The notes beneath the pieces were generated by a model. It worked only from the letters and a program-made list of their open reading frames with translations. It was not told the origin of the DNA and did not search any database. Shown here in pieces: positions 51,944-59,425 of a DNA stretch of 64,000 nt. Both the position numbers and the translations under genes were made by a program. Each line of letters starts with the position of its first letter. Within the stretch, counting starts at the first letter, position 1. The DNA is from Streptomyces lincolnensis (GTDB lineage Bacteria; Actinomycetota; Actinomycetes; Streptomycetales; Streptomycetaceae): assembly GCF_001685355.1 (NCBI RefSeq), contig NZ_CP016438.1, forward strand, positions 4,402,001 through 4,466,000, in the 5' to 3' direction.

Positions 51944-52372
51944 ATGGCTGCCCTGACCCGCGCAGAGCGTGAACAGTTCCTTGCCGAGCCGCATGTCGCC
52001 GCGTTGGCGGTGGACGCGGGAGAGGGGCGGGCACCGCTCACCCTGCCGATCTGGTACCAGTACGAACCGGGCGGTGACATCTGGATCCTGACCGGGCTCG
52101 ACTCCCGCAAGCACCAGTTGATCCGCGCGGCGGGGCGTTTCTCCCTCATGGTGGACCGGGTCGAGCCCACCCTGCGGTACGTGTCGGCGGAGGGCCCGGT
52201 CGTCGACACCAGGCCCTTCACCGTGGAGGAGCTGCGGGAGATGTCCGCCCGCTACCTGCCGGCCGAGAAGGTGGACGGCTATGTGGAGTTCGCCCTGAAG
52301 AGCCACGGCGAACAGGTGATGATCCGGATGCGGCCCGAGCGGTGGGTGTCGTCCGAGATCGGTTCCCTGTGA
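51944..52372 (+). CDS. Pyridoxamine-5'-phosphate-oxidase-fold (F420/FMN) family protein
   Basis: 142 residues from ATG 51944 with GGAGGAG upstream. Split-barrel motifs FLAEPHVAALAVDAGEGRAP, LPIWYQYEPGGDIWILTGLD and the C-terminal MRMRPERWVSSEIG. This branch includes F420H2-dependent reductases and heme-degrading enzymes. Substrate unknown. Single gene, probably its own promoter after the repeat tract. Confidence 0.82.
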   Translation: MAALTRAEREQFLAEPHVAALAVDAGEGRAPLTLPIWYQYEPGGDIWILTGLDSRKHQLIRAAGRFSLMVDRVEPTLRYVSAEGPVVDTRPFTVEELREMSARYLPAEKVDGYVEFALKSHGEQVMIRMRPERWVSSEIGSL

Positions 52373-52405
52373 GCCGTACGGCTGCGCAGGCGTGACAATC
52401 GGGGG

Positions 52406-53071
52406 ATGGGAACCGATCTTCACGAGCTGCTGAGGTCACTGCGGGTGTGGGACGCGGAGGTCACCACGCTGGCGTCCTTCGACCCGGCCGCCGCCCCCGC
52501 GACCCCGCTGGACCTGTTCACCACGTGGTTCGCGGAGGCGGTGGCGGCCGGGCAGACCGAACCGCACACCATGTCCCTGGCCACGGCGGACGCGGAGAGT
52601 CGGCCGGACGTACGGACCGTGATGCTGCACGGCGCCGACACCGACGGCTGGCACTTCGCGACGCACGCGGACAGCCGTAAGGGAACGCACCTCGCCGCCC
52701 GCCCGTACGCCGCCCTCGGTTTCTACTGGCCGGTGCTGGGCCGGCAGGTCCGGGTGCGGGGGCCGGTCACCGCCGCGCCGTCCGAGGAGGGACAGGCCGA
52801 CCTGCATGCCCGCTCCACCGGTGCGTTGGCCGCCGCCCTCACCGGCCGGCAGAGCCAGGTCCTCGGCTCACTCGACGAGCTGGCCCAGGTCTCGCAGGCG
52901 GCCTGGGAGCGGGCGCTGCGCGAGCCCGCTACTCCCGTCCCCACCTGGACGCTCTACCGGCTGCGGCCCGAGGAGGTGGAGTTCTTCCAGGGGGACGAGC
53001 GGCGGCGGCATGTGCGGCTCGTCTACCGCCGTACGGACGAGGGGTGGGGTCAGGAACTGCTCTGGCCCTGA
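52406..53071 (+). CDS. Pyridoxine/pyridoxamine 5'-phosphate oxidase family protein
   Basis: 221 residues from ATG 52406; the GGGGG touching the ATG suggests an unusual or leaderless start. PdxH-like: PHTMSLATADAESRPDVRTV, FATHADSRKGTHLAARPYAA and the C-terminal TLYRLRPEEVEFFQGDERRR. The usual C-terminal R-L-H-D-R motif is altered. PdxH makes pyridoxal phosphate with FMN; this shorter-motif relative may be a general FMN oxidoreductase. Overlaps the convergent GNAT gene by 22 bases. Confidence 0.82.
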   Translation: MGTDLHELLRSLRVWDAEVTTLASFDPAAAPATPLDLFTTWFAEAVAAGQTEPHTMSLATADAESRPDVRTVMLHGADTDGWHFATHADSRKGTHLAARPYAALGFYWPVLGRQVRVRGPVTAAPSEEGQADLHARSTGALAAALTGRQSQVLGSLDELAQVSQAAWERALREPATPVPTWTLYRLRPEEVEFFQGDERRRHVRLVYRRTDEGWGQELLWP

Positions 53072-53982
53072 CGGTCTCGGGGCGCGCGGGGGCCCTGGGA
53101 GTCCTGGCCACCCTGGGATTCCCGGCCGCCCTGGAAGTCGTAGACCGCGAAGTCCGCGACCGGGCGGTAGCCGATCCGCTGGTACAGGCCGTTGCTGGTC
53201 GGGTTGGCCAGGTCGGTGAAGAGCAGCACCTCGTCCGCGCCCGCGTCCCGCGCGGCCCGGCTGACCTCGGTGGTGGCCGCCCCGGCGTATCCCCGGCCGC
53301 GCAGGTGGGGCGGGGTGTAGACGGGGGCGACGCGGACCTGGCCAGCAACCTTCGGGGTCACTCCGGCCATGGAGACGGGGGTGCCGTCCGGTGCTTCCCA
53401 GAAGGTGACGCCGCCGTAGGCGAGCCGGGCGTCGGCCCAGGCTTCGGCGCCGTTGGCCGGATGGTCGACCTCCGCGACGAACTCCCGGTACCAGCGGACG
53501 AGTTGACCCCGGTCCGCCACGTCCGCGATCCGCGCCCGCCCGGCCGGGACCGGTTCCGGCACGGTCAACTCACCGAGCCGGTACAGCCGCTGGCGGTGAC
53601 GGAGGACGAACTCTGCACCCGTGCGCGCCTGCCAGGCCGCGGCGAGGGCGGCCACGGTCTCGCGCTCCCCACCGGCACCGGGCAACGGACCGCCGACATC
53701 CGCGAGATGGGCGGCGAGAACCACCGCCTCCTCGGGGGTGAGCGCGGTGACGTACAGCTGAAACGGCGGCGTCCGAAAGTAGGCCGCCCGTACCGTCCCG
53801 TCCCGCTCCAGCATGCCGAAGACGGGCGGCTCATCGCCGTACCTGCCTGGCCCGCCGGTACGCAGCCCCTCGGTCACCGTCAGAAGGACGGTGTGCAGGG
53901 CCGGCCGCGAGCGCAGGAAGTCTCCGGCGCGGGCGAGAAAGCGGTCGAGGTCTTCGGTGCGGTGCCAGGCGTCGGGGCGCAT
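53050..53982 (-). CDS. GNAT-family N-acetyltransferase
   Basis: 310 residues from ATG 53982. C-terminal GNAT core: GVTPKVAGQVRVAPVYTPPH then LRGRGYAGAATTEVSRAARD (acetyl-CoA pyrophosphate loop, about 225-240) and TDLANPTSNGLYQRIGYRPV. The N-terminal 130 residues (LHTVLLTVTEGLRTGG) form a second, degenerate GNAT-like module. The tail repeats QGGRESQGGQDSQGP. Substrate unknown. Confidence 0.87.
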   Translation of the reverse strand: MRPDAWHRTEDLDRFLARAGDFLRSRPALHTVLLTVTEGLRTGGPGRYGDEPPVFGMLERDGTVRAAYFRTPPFQLYVTALTPEEAVVLAAHLADVGGPLPGAGGERETVAALAAAWQARTGAEFVLRHRQRLYRLGELTVPEPVPAGRARIADVADRGQLVRWYREFVAEVDHPANGAEAWADARLAYGGVTFWEAPDGTPVSMAGVTPKVAGQVRVAPVYTPPHLRGRGYAGAATTEVSRAARDAGADEVLLFTDLANPTSNGLYQRIGYRPVADFAVYDFQGGRESQGGQDSQGPRAPRDRQGQSSS

Positions 53983-54059
53983 GGTTCATGGTCGCGCGGG
54001 GGAAAGTGACGCCGCCTCTTTATTTCCGGAGCGTCAACGCACTTGCCCGGTCCGGAAGT

Positions 54060-54698
54060 TCACCCGCCCGGCAGCGGATCCGTCGCCAGCCTGCCGTGCA
54101 GATGGGCGTCGCGGAACGCGTCCTGGCGGCCCGCCTCGAACATCGAGCCGCGCAGGGTGCCCTCGTACCGGTAGCCGCACCGCTCGGCGACGCGGCAGGA
54201 GGCGTCGTGGCCGACGGCGTGGTCGAGGTCCAGGCGGTGCAGGCCGAGGTCGGTGTGGCCCCAGTGGGTGACGAGCGCGAGGGCGCGGGTGGCGACGCCC
54301 TGCCCGCGGGCCTCGGGGAGGACCCAGTAGCCGATGCGGGCCCGGCTCAGCTCGTGGTGGATGGCGTTGACGCTGATCTGCCCCAGCGGCACGCCCGTCC
54401 CGGCGTCCGTCACGCAGTACGTCGCCGTGGTCCCGTCCTCCGCCTGCGCGACCTTGGAGAGCAGGGAGGCGCGGGCGCTGCCGATGTCGGTGACCGGTTT
54501 CAGCGGTGTGTTCCAGCGCCGGAACTCCGGGTCCGAGCACCCCCGCAGCCAGCTCTCCACATCTGCCTCCGAGTCCGCGTCCCAGGCACGCAGCCGCAGC
54601 CCGTGGCCGTGCAGTTCGGGGAAGGGGAAGAGGGCGGAGGACGAGGGTGGGGCGGATGAGGAGGGACGGGTGCCGTACTGGTCGTCGATGTGGGCCAT
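54060..54698 (-). CDS. GNAT-family N-acetyltransferase (RimJ/RimL-like)
   Basis: 212 residues from ATG 54698. LRLRAWDADSEADVESWLRG (about 35), CVTDAGTGVPLGQISVNAIH, YWVLPEARGQGVATRALALV (acetyl-CoA loop, about 125) and HDASCRVAERCGYRYEGTLR give the RimJ/L pattern of acetylation of protein N-termini or small amines. Single gene. Confidence 0.9.
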   Translation of the reverse strand: MAHIDDQYGTRPSSSAPPSSSALFPFPELHGHGLRLRAWDADSEADVESWLRGCSDPEFRRWNTPLKPVTDIGSARASLLSKVAQAEDGTTATYCVTDAGTGVPLGQISVNAIHHELSRARIGYWVLPEARGQGVATRALALVTHWGHTDLGLHRLDLDHAVGHDASCRVAERCGYRYEGTLRGSMFEAGRQDAFRDAHLHGRLATDPLPGG

Positions 54699-54798
54699 CG
54701 GGCCATTGAAGCCGGTCCGTCACGCCGATTCCTCCGGAATACCGGCACCCGGAACATCGGCCACGGCACCGCATCGCACCGGCCGCCTCACCGCGCCA

Positions 54799-55045
54799 GG
54801 GCTGTCCGGCGGATCAGGTCGTAGGCATCCACCGGCGCCCGATCGGCGCCGGTGAGCGGGGGCACTGGGCCTCCCGCGAGTGCATCGAGTGCGGGGGAGC
54901 GTGCAGCCGCAAGGCGGAGGAGGGCAGCGACGCGGAGCATCGGCAACCGACGACAACGCCACTGCGAGTCCCCCCACGCCTCCAAGGAAGGGGAGGGCGT
55001 GCCAGGCCCCCGGCCGCGACCGCGACATGATCCGCCGGACAGTCC
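54799..55045. mobile_element. MITE-like element with 20-bp inverted ends
   Basis: This fills most of the 54699-55061 intergenic gap. CTGTCCGGCGGATCAGGTCG (54802-54821) faces CGACATGATCCGCCGGACAG (55023-55042), 19 of 20 bases complementary. No complete transposase frame lies between; frames such as 54788-54985 (-) are open but not convincing genes. I infer a non-autonomous insertion or IS remnant. No clear target-site duplication was seen. Confidence 0.45.
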
Positions 55046-55061
55046 CCGAGCCCGGCGCCCC

Positions 55062-55484
55062 TCACCGCCCCACCCGGAACACCGGAACCCCCTCCCGGAA
55101 GGCGACCTCCAGCTCCATCCCGGCCCGCAGGGCGTCGTGCGCGCAGTCCACGATCTCCGTCATCATCCGCGGCCCCTCGGCGAGGTCGACGACGGCGGCG
55201 ACGTACGGGGTGCGGTCGTCGAAGGGGGGCAGGTCGTTGCGGTGGACGACGGACCAGGTGTAGAGCGTGGCGCGGCCGCTGGCCGGTTCCCAGGTGACCT
55301 GCTCGCTCCAGCAGTGGGGGCAGAACTCGCGCGGGTAGTGGTGGAATCGCCCGCACGCCCCGCAGCGCCGGATCAGCAGTTGTCCGCGCGCGGCCGCGTC
55401 CCAGTAGGTCCGGGTGAAGGCGTCGGCCTCGGGGATGTCGAAACGGGCGCCCTTCCCGGCGGGAGGCGCGGGAGGCCCGGTCAC
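55062..55484 (-). CDS. Zn-ribbon/OB-fold DUF35 protein
   Basis: 140 residues from GTG 55484, overlapping the DoxX stop by GTGA. Zinc knuckle CGACGRFHHYPREFCPHC (about 41-58), then OB fold GRATLYTWSVVHRNDLPPFD and PYVAAVVDLAEGPRMMTEIV. Partner type for Ltp-like proteins. It lacks a neighbouring thiolase gene, so it may pair with the Cys-less protein at 50589. Controlled from the operator at 55935. Confidence 0.9.
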   Translation of the reverse strand: MTGPPAPPAGKGARFDIPEADAFTRTYWDAAARGQLLIRRCGACGRFHHYPREFCPHCWSEQVTWEPASGRATLYTWSVVHRNDLPPFDDRTPYVAAVVDLAEGPRMMTEIVDCAHDALRAGMELEVAFREGVPVFRVGR

Positions 55485-55930
55485 TGGAAGAGCCCCAGCG
55501 CGCTGTCGAGCGACCAGCTCTGCCAGGACATCCCGAACAGCGCCACCAGGGAGATCAGCGCCATCATCGAGTTCTGCCCCTGCTCGGCCCAGTCGTGGAT
55601 CATGAGGGTGAAGTAGAGGACGTTCAGCAACAGTCCGGCGACCAGCGCGAGGGGCGTCAGGAAGCCGAGGATCAGGCCGAGTCCCAGGGCGAGTTCGGCG
55701 TAGGCGACGACGTACGCCATGGTCCTCGGGCGCGGTGTGACGACGACGTCGAAGCCGCTGCGCACCGCGGTCCACCGGTGCTTGGCGGCGATACCCGCGG
55801 CCCAGGTGATCCCGCCGCCCTCGAACCACGTGCTCTTGTCCTTGTGCCGCCAGCTCTCCAGCCACCACACCCCGAGCCCTATCCGCAGCACGGCCAGCCA
55901 CTGCGCACCGGTGAGCCAGATCGAGTCCAT
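55481..55930 (-). CDS. DoxX-family membrane protein
   Basis: 149 residues from ATG 55930. Four hydrophobic segments, including WLAVLRIGLGVWWLESWRHK and LALGLGLILGFLTPLALVAG; GFDVVVTPRPRTMAYVVAYA lies between. DoxX proteins take part in membrane quinone or redox functions. The operator palindrome (55935-55949) ends only four bases before this ATG, with no room for a ribosome binding site, so a leaderless transcript is likely. Confidence 0.88.
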   Translation of the reverse strand: MDSIWLTGAQWLAVLRIGLGVWWLESWRHKDKSTWFEGGGITWAAGIAAKHRWTAVRSGFDVVVTPRPRTMAYVVAYAELALGLGLILGFLTPLALVAGLLLNVLYFTLMIHDWAEQGQNSMMALISLVALFGMSWQSWSLDSALGLFQ

Positions 55931-55934
55931 GAAT

Positions 55935-55949
55935 CTGACGGTACGTCAG
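55935..55949. promoter_or_regulatory. CTGAC-N5-GTCAG operator, DoxX promoter
   Basis: CTGACGGTACGTCAG, a fully symmetric 15-base palindrome apart from its centre. It is four bases upstream of the DoxX ATG. Confidence 0.8.
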
Positions 55950-56011
55950 ATGCCGGAATCCCGGAACCCACCCCGACCCACCCCGTACGTCCCTCGTGAA
56001 GCTGTGGGTCC

Positions 56012-56050
56012 CCCATGAATACCTCTGAGCACCCCTTGAATACCCCTGGA
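56012..56050 (+). repeat. Direct repeats upstream of the tannase-like gene
   Basis: CCCATGAATACCTCTGAG (56012) and CCCTTGAATACCCCTGGA (56033) are 21 bases apart, two helical turns. Possibly a tandem activator site about 75-110 bases before the start codon. Confidence 0.4.
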
Positions 56051-56123
56051 TTGTTGGCAATTTCGTCCACGGCTCGATTACGTTCGCTGACGCAACCACG
56101 AGAGATCGAGGAAGAGGCCGACC

Positions 56124-57749
56124 GTGAAGCACAGGGCAGTCAAGCGCAGGAACGTCACCATCGGGATCGGGGCGACCGCGGGCGTCGCGGCCGTGGGTGG
56201 GATCGCCCTGTCCGCCCAGGCGGCGAGCGGGACCTCCGACGAGTCGGCGTCCTCGCCCTCGGGGTCCCTGGTCTTCGACAAGGACGCGTACACCGAGCTG
56301 ACCACCACGGTCACCGACACGGCGGGCACCGAGCACGCGGTGACCTACCACTTCTGGAAGGCCGTCACCTACTGCGCCGAGCCGGTCGACGAGACCTACC
56401 AGAGCCTGAACGTCAGCGTCCCCGTCAAGATCGACGGCAAGGCGGTCGACGCCACCGGCGCACCCATCCTCCTCGCGAACTCCATAGGCGGCTACATGCC
56501 GTCCTCCGTCGCGAACGCGACCGGGATCGGCGCGGGCGGCATGGGCGGCGGGACGGGCGGCGGAGCTCCCGGTGGGGCGCCCTCGGCGAGCGCCTCCGCA
56601 AGCCCATCGGCCCCCGGCGCCAACGACAACACCAACGCCACCGGCGGCGCCCTCGCCTCCAACCAGCTCCTGGCCCTGGCCGCCGGCTACGTCGTCGTCG
56701 AGCCCGGCGCCCGCGGCCGCACCCTGAAGAGCTCCGGCGGCGAGTACTACGGCACCGCCCCGGCCGCGATCGTCGACCTCAAGGCGGCCGTCCGCTACAT
56801 CCGCTTCAACAAGGGCCGTATCCCCGGCAACGTCGAGCGCATCGTCTCGGCGGGCACCAGCGCGGGCGGCGCCCTGTCGGCCCTGCTCGGCGCCTCCGGC
56901 GACAGCCGGCTCTACGACAAGCTCCTCCAGGAGATCGGCGCCGCCGACGCGAGCGACGCGATCTTCGCGACCGGCGCCTGGTGCCCGATCACCGACCTGG
57001 AGCACGCCGACGGCGCCTACGAGTGGAACTGGGGCACCAACGCCCTCAGCACCGGCAAGCAGGTCGACCAGACGGTCTCCAAGGCGCTCCAGGGCCAGTT
57101 CGCCGAGTACCAGGCGCAGTTGAGGCTGCGCGGCCTGAACGGCTTCGGCGCGCTCACCGCCCGCACCTACGACGAGTACCTGGTCGAGCAGTACCTTCAG
57201 CCGTCGGCCACCCGCTACCTCGCCGCCCTGTCGGCCGCCGCCCGCGAGACCTACCTGGCGAAGAACACCTTCATCACCTGGTCCGGCGGCCGGGCCACCT
57301 TCACGTGGGCCGACTTCCTCACCCACGTGGGCGCCCGCAAGAAGACCACCCCGGCCTTCGACGCCTTCGACCTGTCGGCGGGCGAGAACAACCTGTTCGG
57401 CGCGGGCACCACCGAGTCCCGCCACTTCACGGCGTACGGCGCCCGGAACGACACCACGGGCCTGAGCAGCAAGCGGGTCGCGAGCGACATCCCCGAGAAG
57501 CTGAACCTGATGAACCCGATGTACCACCTTCAGCGGAAGAACCCCGGCCGCTCCCAGCACTGGTGGATCCGCCTCGGCACCAACGACACCGACACCTCGC
57601 ACGTCGTCTCGGCCAACCTCGCCGCCGCCGCGAACGGCCTCGGCGACGACGTCAACCACCTGTACTACTGGGACCAGGGCCACGGCGCGAACACCGACCC
57701 GGGCGACTTCATCACCTGGATCGCCAAGGTGACGGGCCACAAGATGTAG
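56124..57749 (+). CDS. Secreted tannase-like (subtype B) alpha/beta-hydrolase
   Basis: 541 residues from GTG 56124 (GAGGAAGAGG upstream). Signal peptide IGATAGVAAVGGIALSAQAA. Hydrolase fold: YVVVEPGARGRTL, nucleophile elbow AGTSAGGALSALLGASGD (about 248), and the C-terminal YYWDQGHGANTDPGDFITWI supplying the catalytic acid/His region. A Ser/Pro/Gly-rich stretch occupies 140-170. Bacterial tannases hydrolyse gallate esters and related depsides. Own promoter and terminator. Confidence 0.85.
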   Translation: MKHRAVKRRNVTIGIGATAGVAAVGGIALSAQAASGTSDESASSPSGSLVFDKDAYTELTTTVTDTAGTEHAVTYHFWKAVTYCAEPVDETYQSLNVSVPVKIDGKAVDATGAPILLANSIGGYMPSSVANATGIGAGGMGGGTGGGAPGGAPSASASASPSAPGANDNTNATGGALASNQLLALAAGYVVVEPGARGRTLKSSGGEYYGTAPAAIVDLKAAVRYIRFNKGRIPGNVERIVSAGTSAGGALSALLGASGDSRLYDKLLQEIGAADASDAIFATGAWCPITDLEHADGAYEWNWGTNALSTGKQVDQTVSKALQGQFAEYQAQLRLRGLNGFGALTARTYDEYLVEQYLQPSATRYLAALSAAARETYLAKNTFITWSGGRATFTWADFLTHVGARKKTTPAFDAFDLSAGENNLFGAGTTESRHFTAYGARNDTTGLSSKRVASDIPEKLNLMNPMYHLQRKNPGRSQHWWIRLGTNDTDTSHVVSANLAAAANGLGDDVNHLYYWDQGHGANTDPGDFITWIAKVTGHKM

Positions 57750-57810
57750 CCCCACCCCCCTCAGGACCGCGGCCCCGGTTTCCCGTCGGTCTCCGTCGCC
57801 GCCCGCCACA

Positions 57811-57845
57811 GCGCCGAGCCCCCGCCCACCCGTCGGGCTCGGCGC
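57811..57845 (+). terminator. Hairpin after the tannase-like gene
   Basis: GCGCCGAGCCC (57811-57821) pairs with GGGCTCGGCGC (57835-57845), about 60 bases past the stop. Confidence 0.7.
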
Positions 57846-58003
57846 CGTCGGCATGGGGCATGCCGCAGCCGCCACCCCATCCGCACACGCAGGAGACCTA
57901 CGCCACAGGTTCCACCCACGGCTCCTACAGCCGTGATCAATCCGCAACCAATTCCGGTCTTGACCGAGACCCATCAATCCGGTGCCTGGTTACGCTCGCG
58001 CAC

Positions 58004-59218
58004 ATGGCCGACTCCACAGCGTCCTCTCCCGCGTCCGCGAACCCCGCGGAGCCGCACCCCGCCGACCGCCCCGTCTACGTCATCGGCGGCGGCCCCGGCG
58101 GGCTCGCCGCCGCGTACGCCCTGCGCGCCCAGGGCATCCGCGCCGTGGTCCTGGAGAAGTCCGACCGGGTCGGCGCGTCCTGGCGGCGCCACTACGACCG
58201 GTTGCACCTGCACACCACCCGCCGCCTGTCGGGCCTGCCCGGACTGCCGATGCCACGCCGGTTCGGCCGCTGGGTCTCCCGGGACGACGTGGTGCGCTAC
58301 CTGGAGAAGTACGCCGAGTTCCACGAGCTGGAGATCGTCACCGGCGTCGAGGTCTCGCGCGTCGAGCGCTCGGCCGACGGCACCGGCTGGCTGCTGCACG
58401 CCACCGGCGGCCGCGAACTGACCGGCGCCGCCGTCATCGTCGCCACCGGCTACAACCACACCCCGCGCATCCCGGACTGGCCCGGCCGCGCCACCTACAC
58501 CGGCGAGCTCCTGCACGCCGGCGACTACCGCGACCCGCGGGCCTACGCCGGCCGTGACGTCCTCGTCGTCGGTGTCGGCAACACCGGCGCCGAGATCGCC
58601 GTGGACCTGGTGGAGGGCGGCGCCTCCCGGGTCCGGCTGTCGGTGCGCACCGCCCCGCACATCGTGCGCCGCTCGACGGCCGGCTGGGCCTCCCAGTACA
58701 CCGGTGTCCTGGTACGGCGCCTGCCGGTCCCCCTGGTCGACCGGCTGGCCCGGCCCGTGGCGAAGGTCAGCGTGCCGGACCTCTCCGCCCACGGCCTGCC
58801 CCGCCCCGACACCGGCCTGTACTCGCGGGTCACCGAGGGCGCCATCCCCGTGCAGGACGTCGGGCTCATCGACGCCGTCCGCAAGGGCAGCGTCGAGGTC
58901 GTGGCCGCCGTCGAGGGCTTCGAGGACGGCAAGGTGGTCCTCGCCGACGGCTCCCGGATCGAACCCGACGCCGTCATCGCCGCCACCGGCTACAGCCGCT
59001 CCCTGGAGGGCCTCGTCGGCCACCTCGACGTCCTCGGCCCCCGCGGCAGGCCGGTCGTCCACGGGCCCCGCTGCCCGGAGAACGCCCCGGGCCTGTATTT
59101 CACCGGCTTCACCAACCCCATCAGCGGCATGCTCCGTGAAATGGCCATCGACGCGGTGCGGATCGCGAAGGCTCTCACGAAGGACGGCGGACGACGCTTG
59201 TCCCGGCTCCCCTCCTGA
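58004..59218 (+). CDS. NAD(P)-binding flavin-containing monooxygenase-like protein
   Basis: 404 residues from ATG 58004. FAD motif VYVIGGGPGGLAAAYALRAQ (about 24), GASWRRHYDRLHLHTTRRLS (FMO/BVMO-like loop), ATGYNHTPRIPDWPG, and NADPH motif VLVVGVGNTGAEIAVDL (about 185). TGFTNPISGMLREMAIDA ends the protein. This family performs N- or S-oxidation or Baeyer-Villiger-type oxygenation. It has no CTGAC-N5-GTCAG site of its own but lies directly before the operator-controlled CoA ligase gene. Confidence 0.9.
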   Translation: MADSTASSPASANPAEPHPADRPVYVIGGGPGGLAAAYALRAQGIRAVVLEKSDRVGASWRRHYDRLHLHTTRRLSGLPGLPMPRRFGRWVSRDDVVRYLEKYAEFHELEIVTGVEVSRVERSADGTGWLLHATGGRELTGAAVIVATGYNHTPRIPDWPGRATYTGELLHAGDYRDPRAYAGRDVLVVGVGNTGAEIAVDLVEGGASRVRLSVRTAPHIVRRSTAGWASQYTGVLVRRLPVPLVDRLARPVAKVSVPDLSAHGLPRPDTGLYSRVTEGAIPVQDVGLIDAVRKGSVEVVAAVEGFEDGKVVLADGSRIEPDAVIAATGYSRSLEGLVGHLDVLGPRGRPVVHGPRCPENAPGLYFTGFTNPISGMLREMAIDAVRIAKALTKDGGRRLSRLPS

Positions 59219-59354
59219 GGGTCGCCGTCGACCCAACAGGCCCATCCGGCTGCCGTATTTCGGCGAGAAAGCCGCCTCCCCTTCCCCTCGCGTCCTGGGA
59301 CGCTGGAGCGACGGCGCCTCCCCAGGGCCGTTCTTTCTGTGTGCACGCCCATTC

Positions 59355-59369
59355 CTGACGCTCCGTCAG
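59355..59369. promoter_or_regulatory. CTGAC-N5-GTCAG operator, CoA ligase promoter, distal
   Basis: CTGACGCTCCGTCAG; its centre is 24 bases from the proximal box. Confidence 0.75.
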
Positions 59370-59378
59370 TTCTGTAAT

Positions 59379-59393
59379 CTGACAGTGCGTCAG
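59379..59393. promoter_or_regulatory. CTGAC-N5-GTCAG operator, CoA ligase promoter, proximal
   Basis: CTGACAGTGCGTCAG, 32 bases before ATG 59426. Confidence 0.75.
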
Positions 59394-59425
59394 TTACTTG
59401 CTGTCACACAGGAGCGGGCGGACCG

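Noticed and set aside
54841..54980. Possible cobalamin-type riboswitch in the GC-rich intergenic gap
   Set aside because: No conserved B12-box could be matched, and flanking 20-base inverted ends fit a MITE-like element better.
55485..57977. Extension of the DUF35 frame to a 971-residue protein
   Set aside because: It would run antisense through the tannase-like gene; GTG 55484 overlaps the DoxX stop as a normal coupled start.
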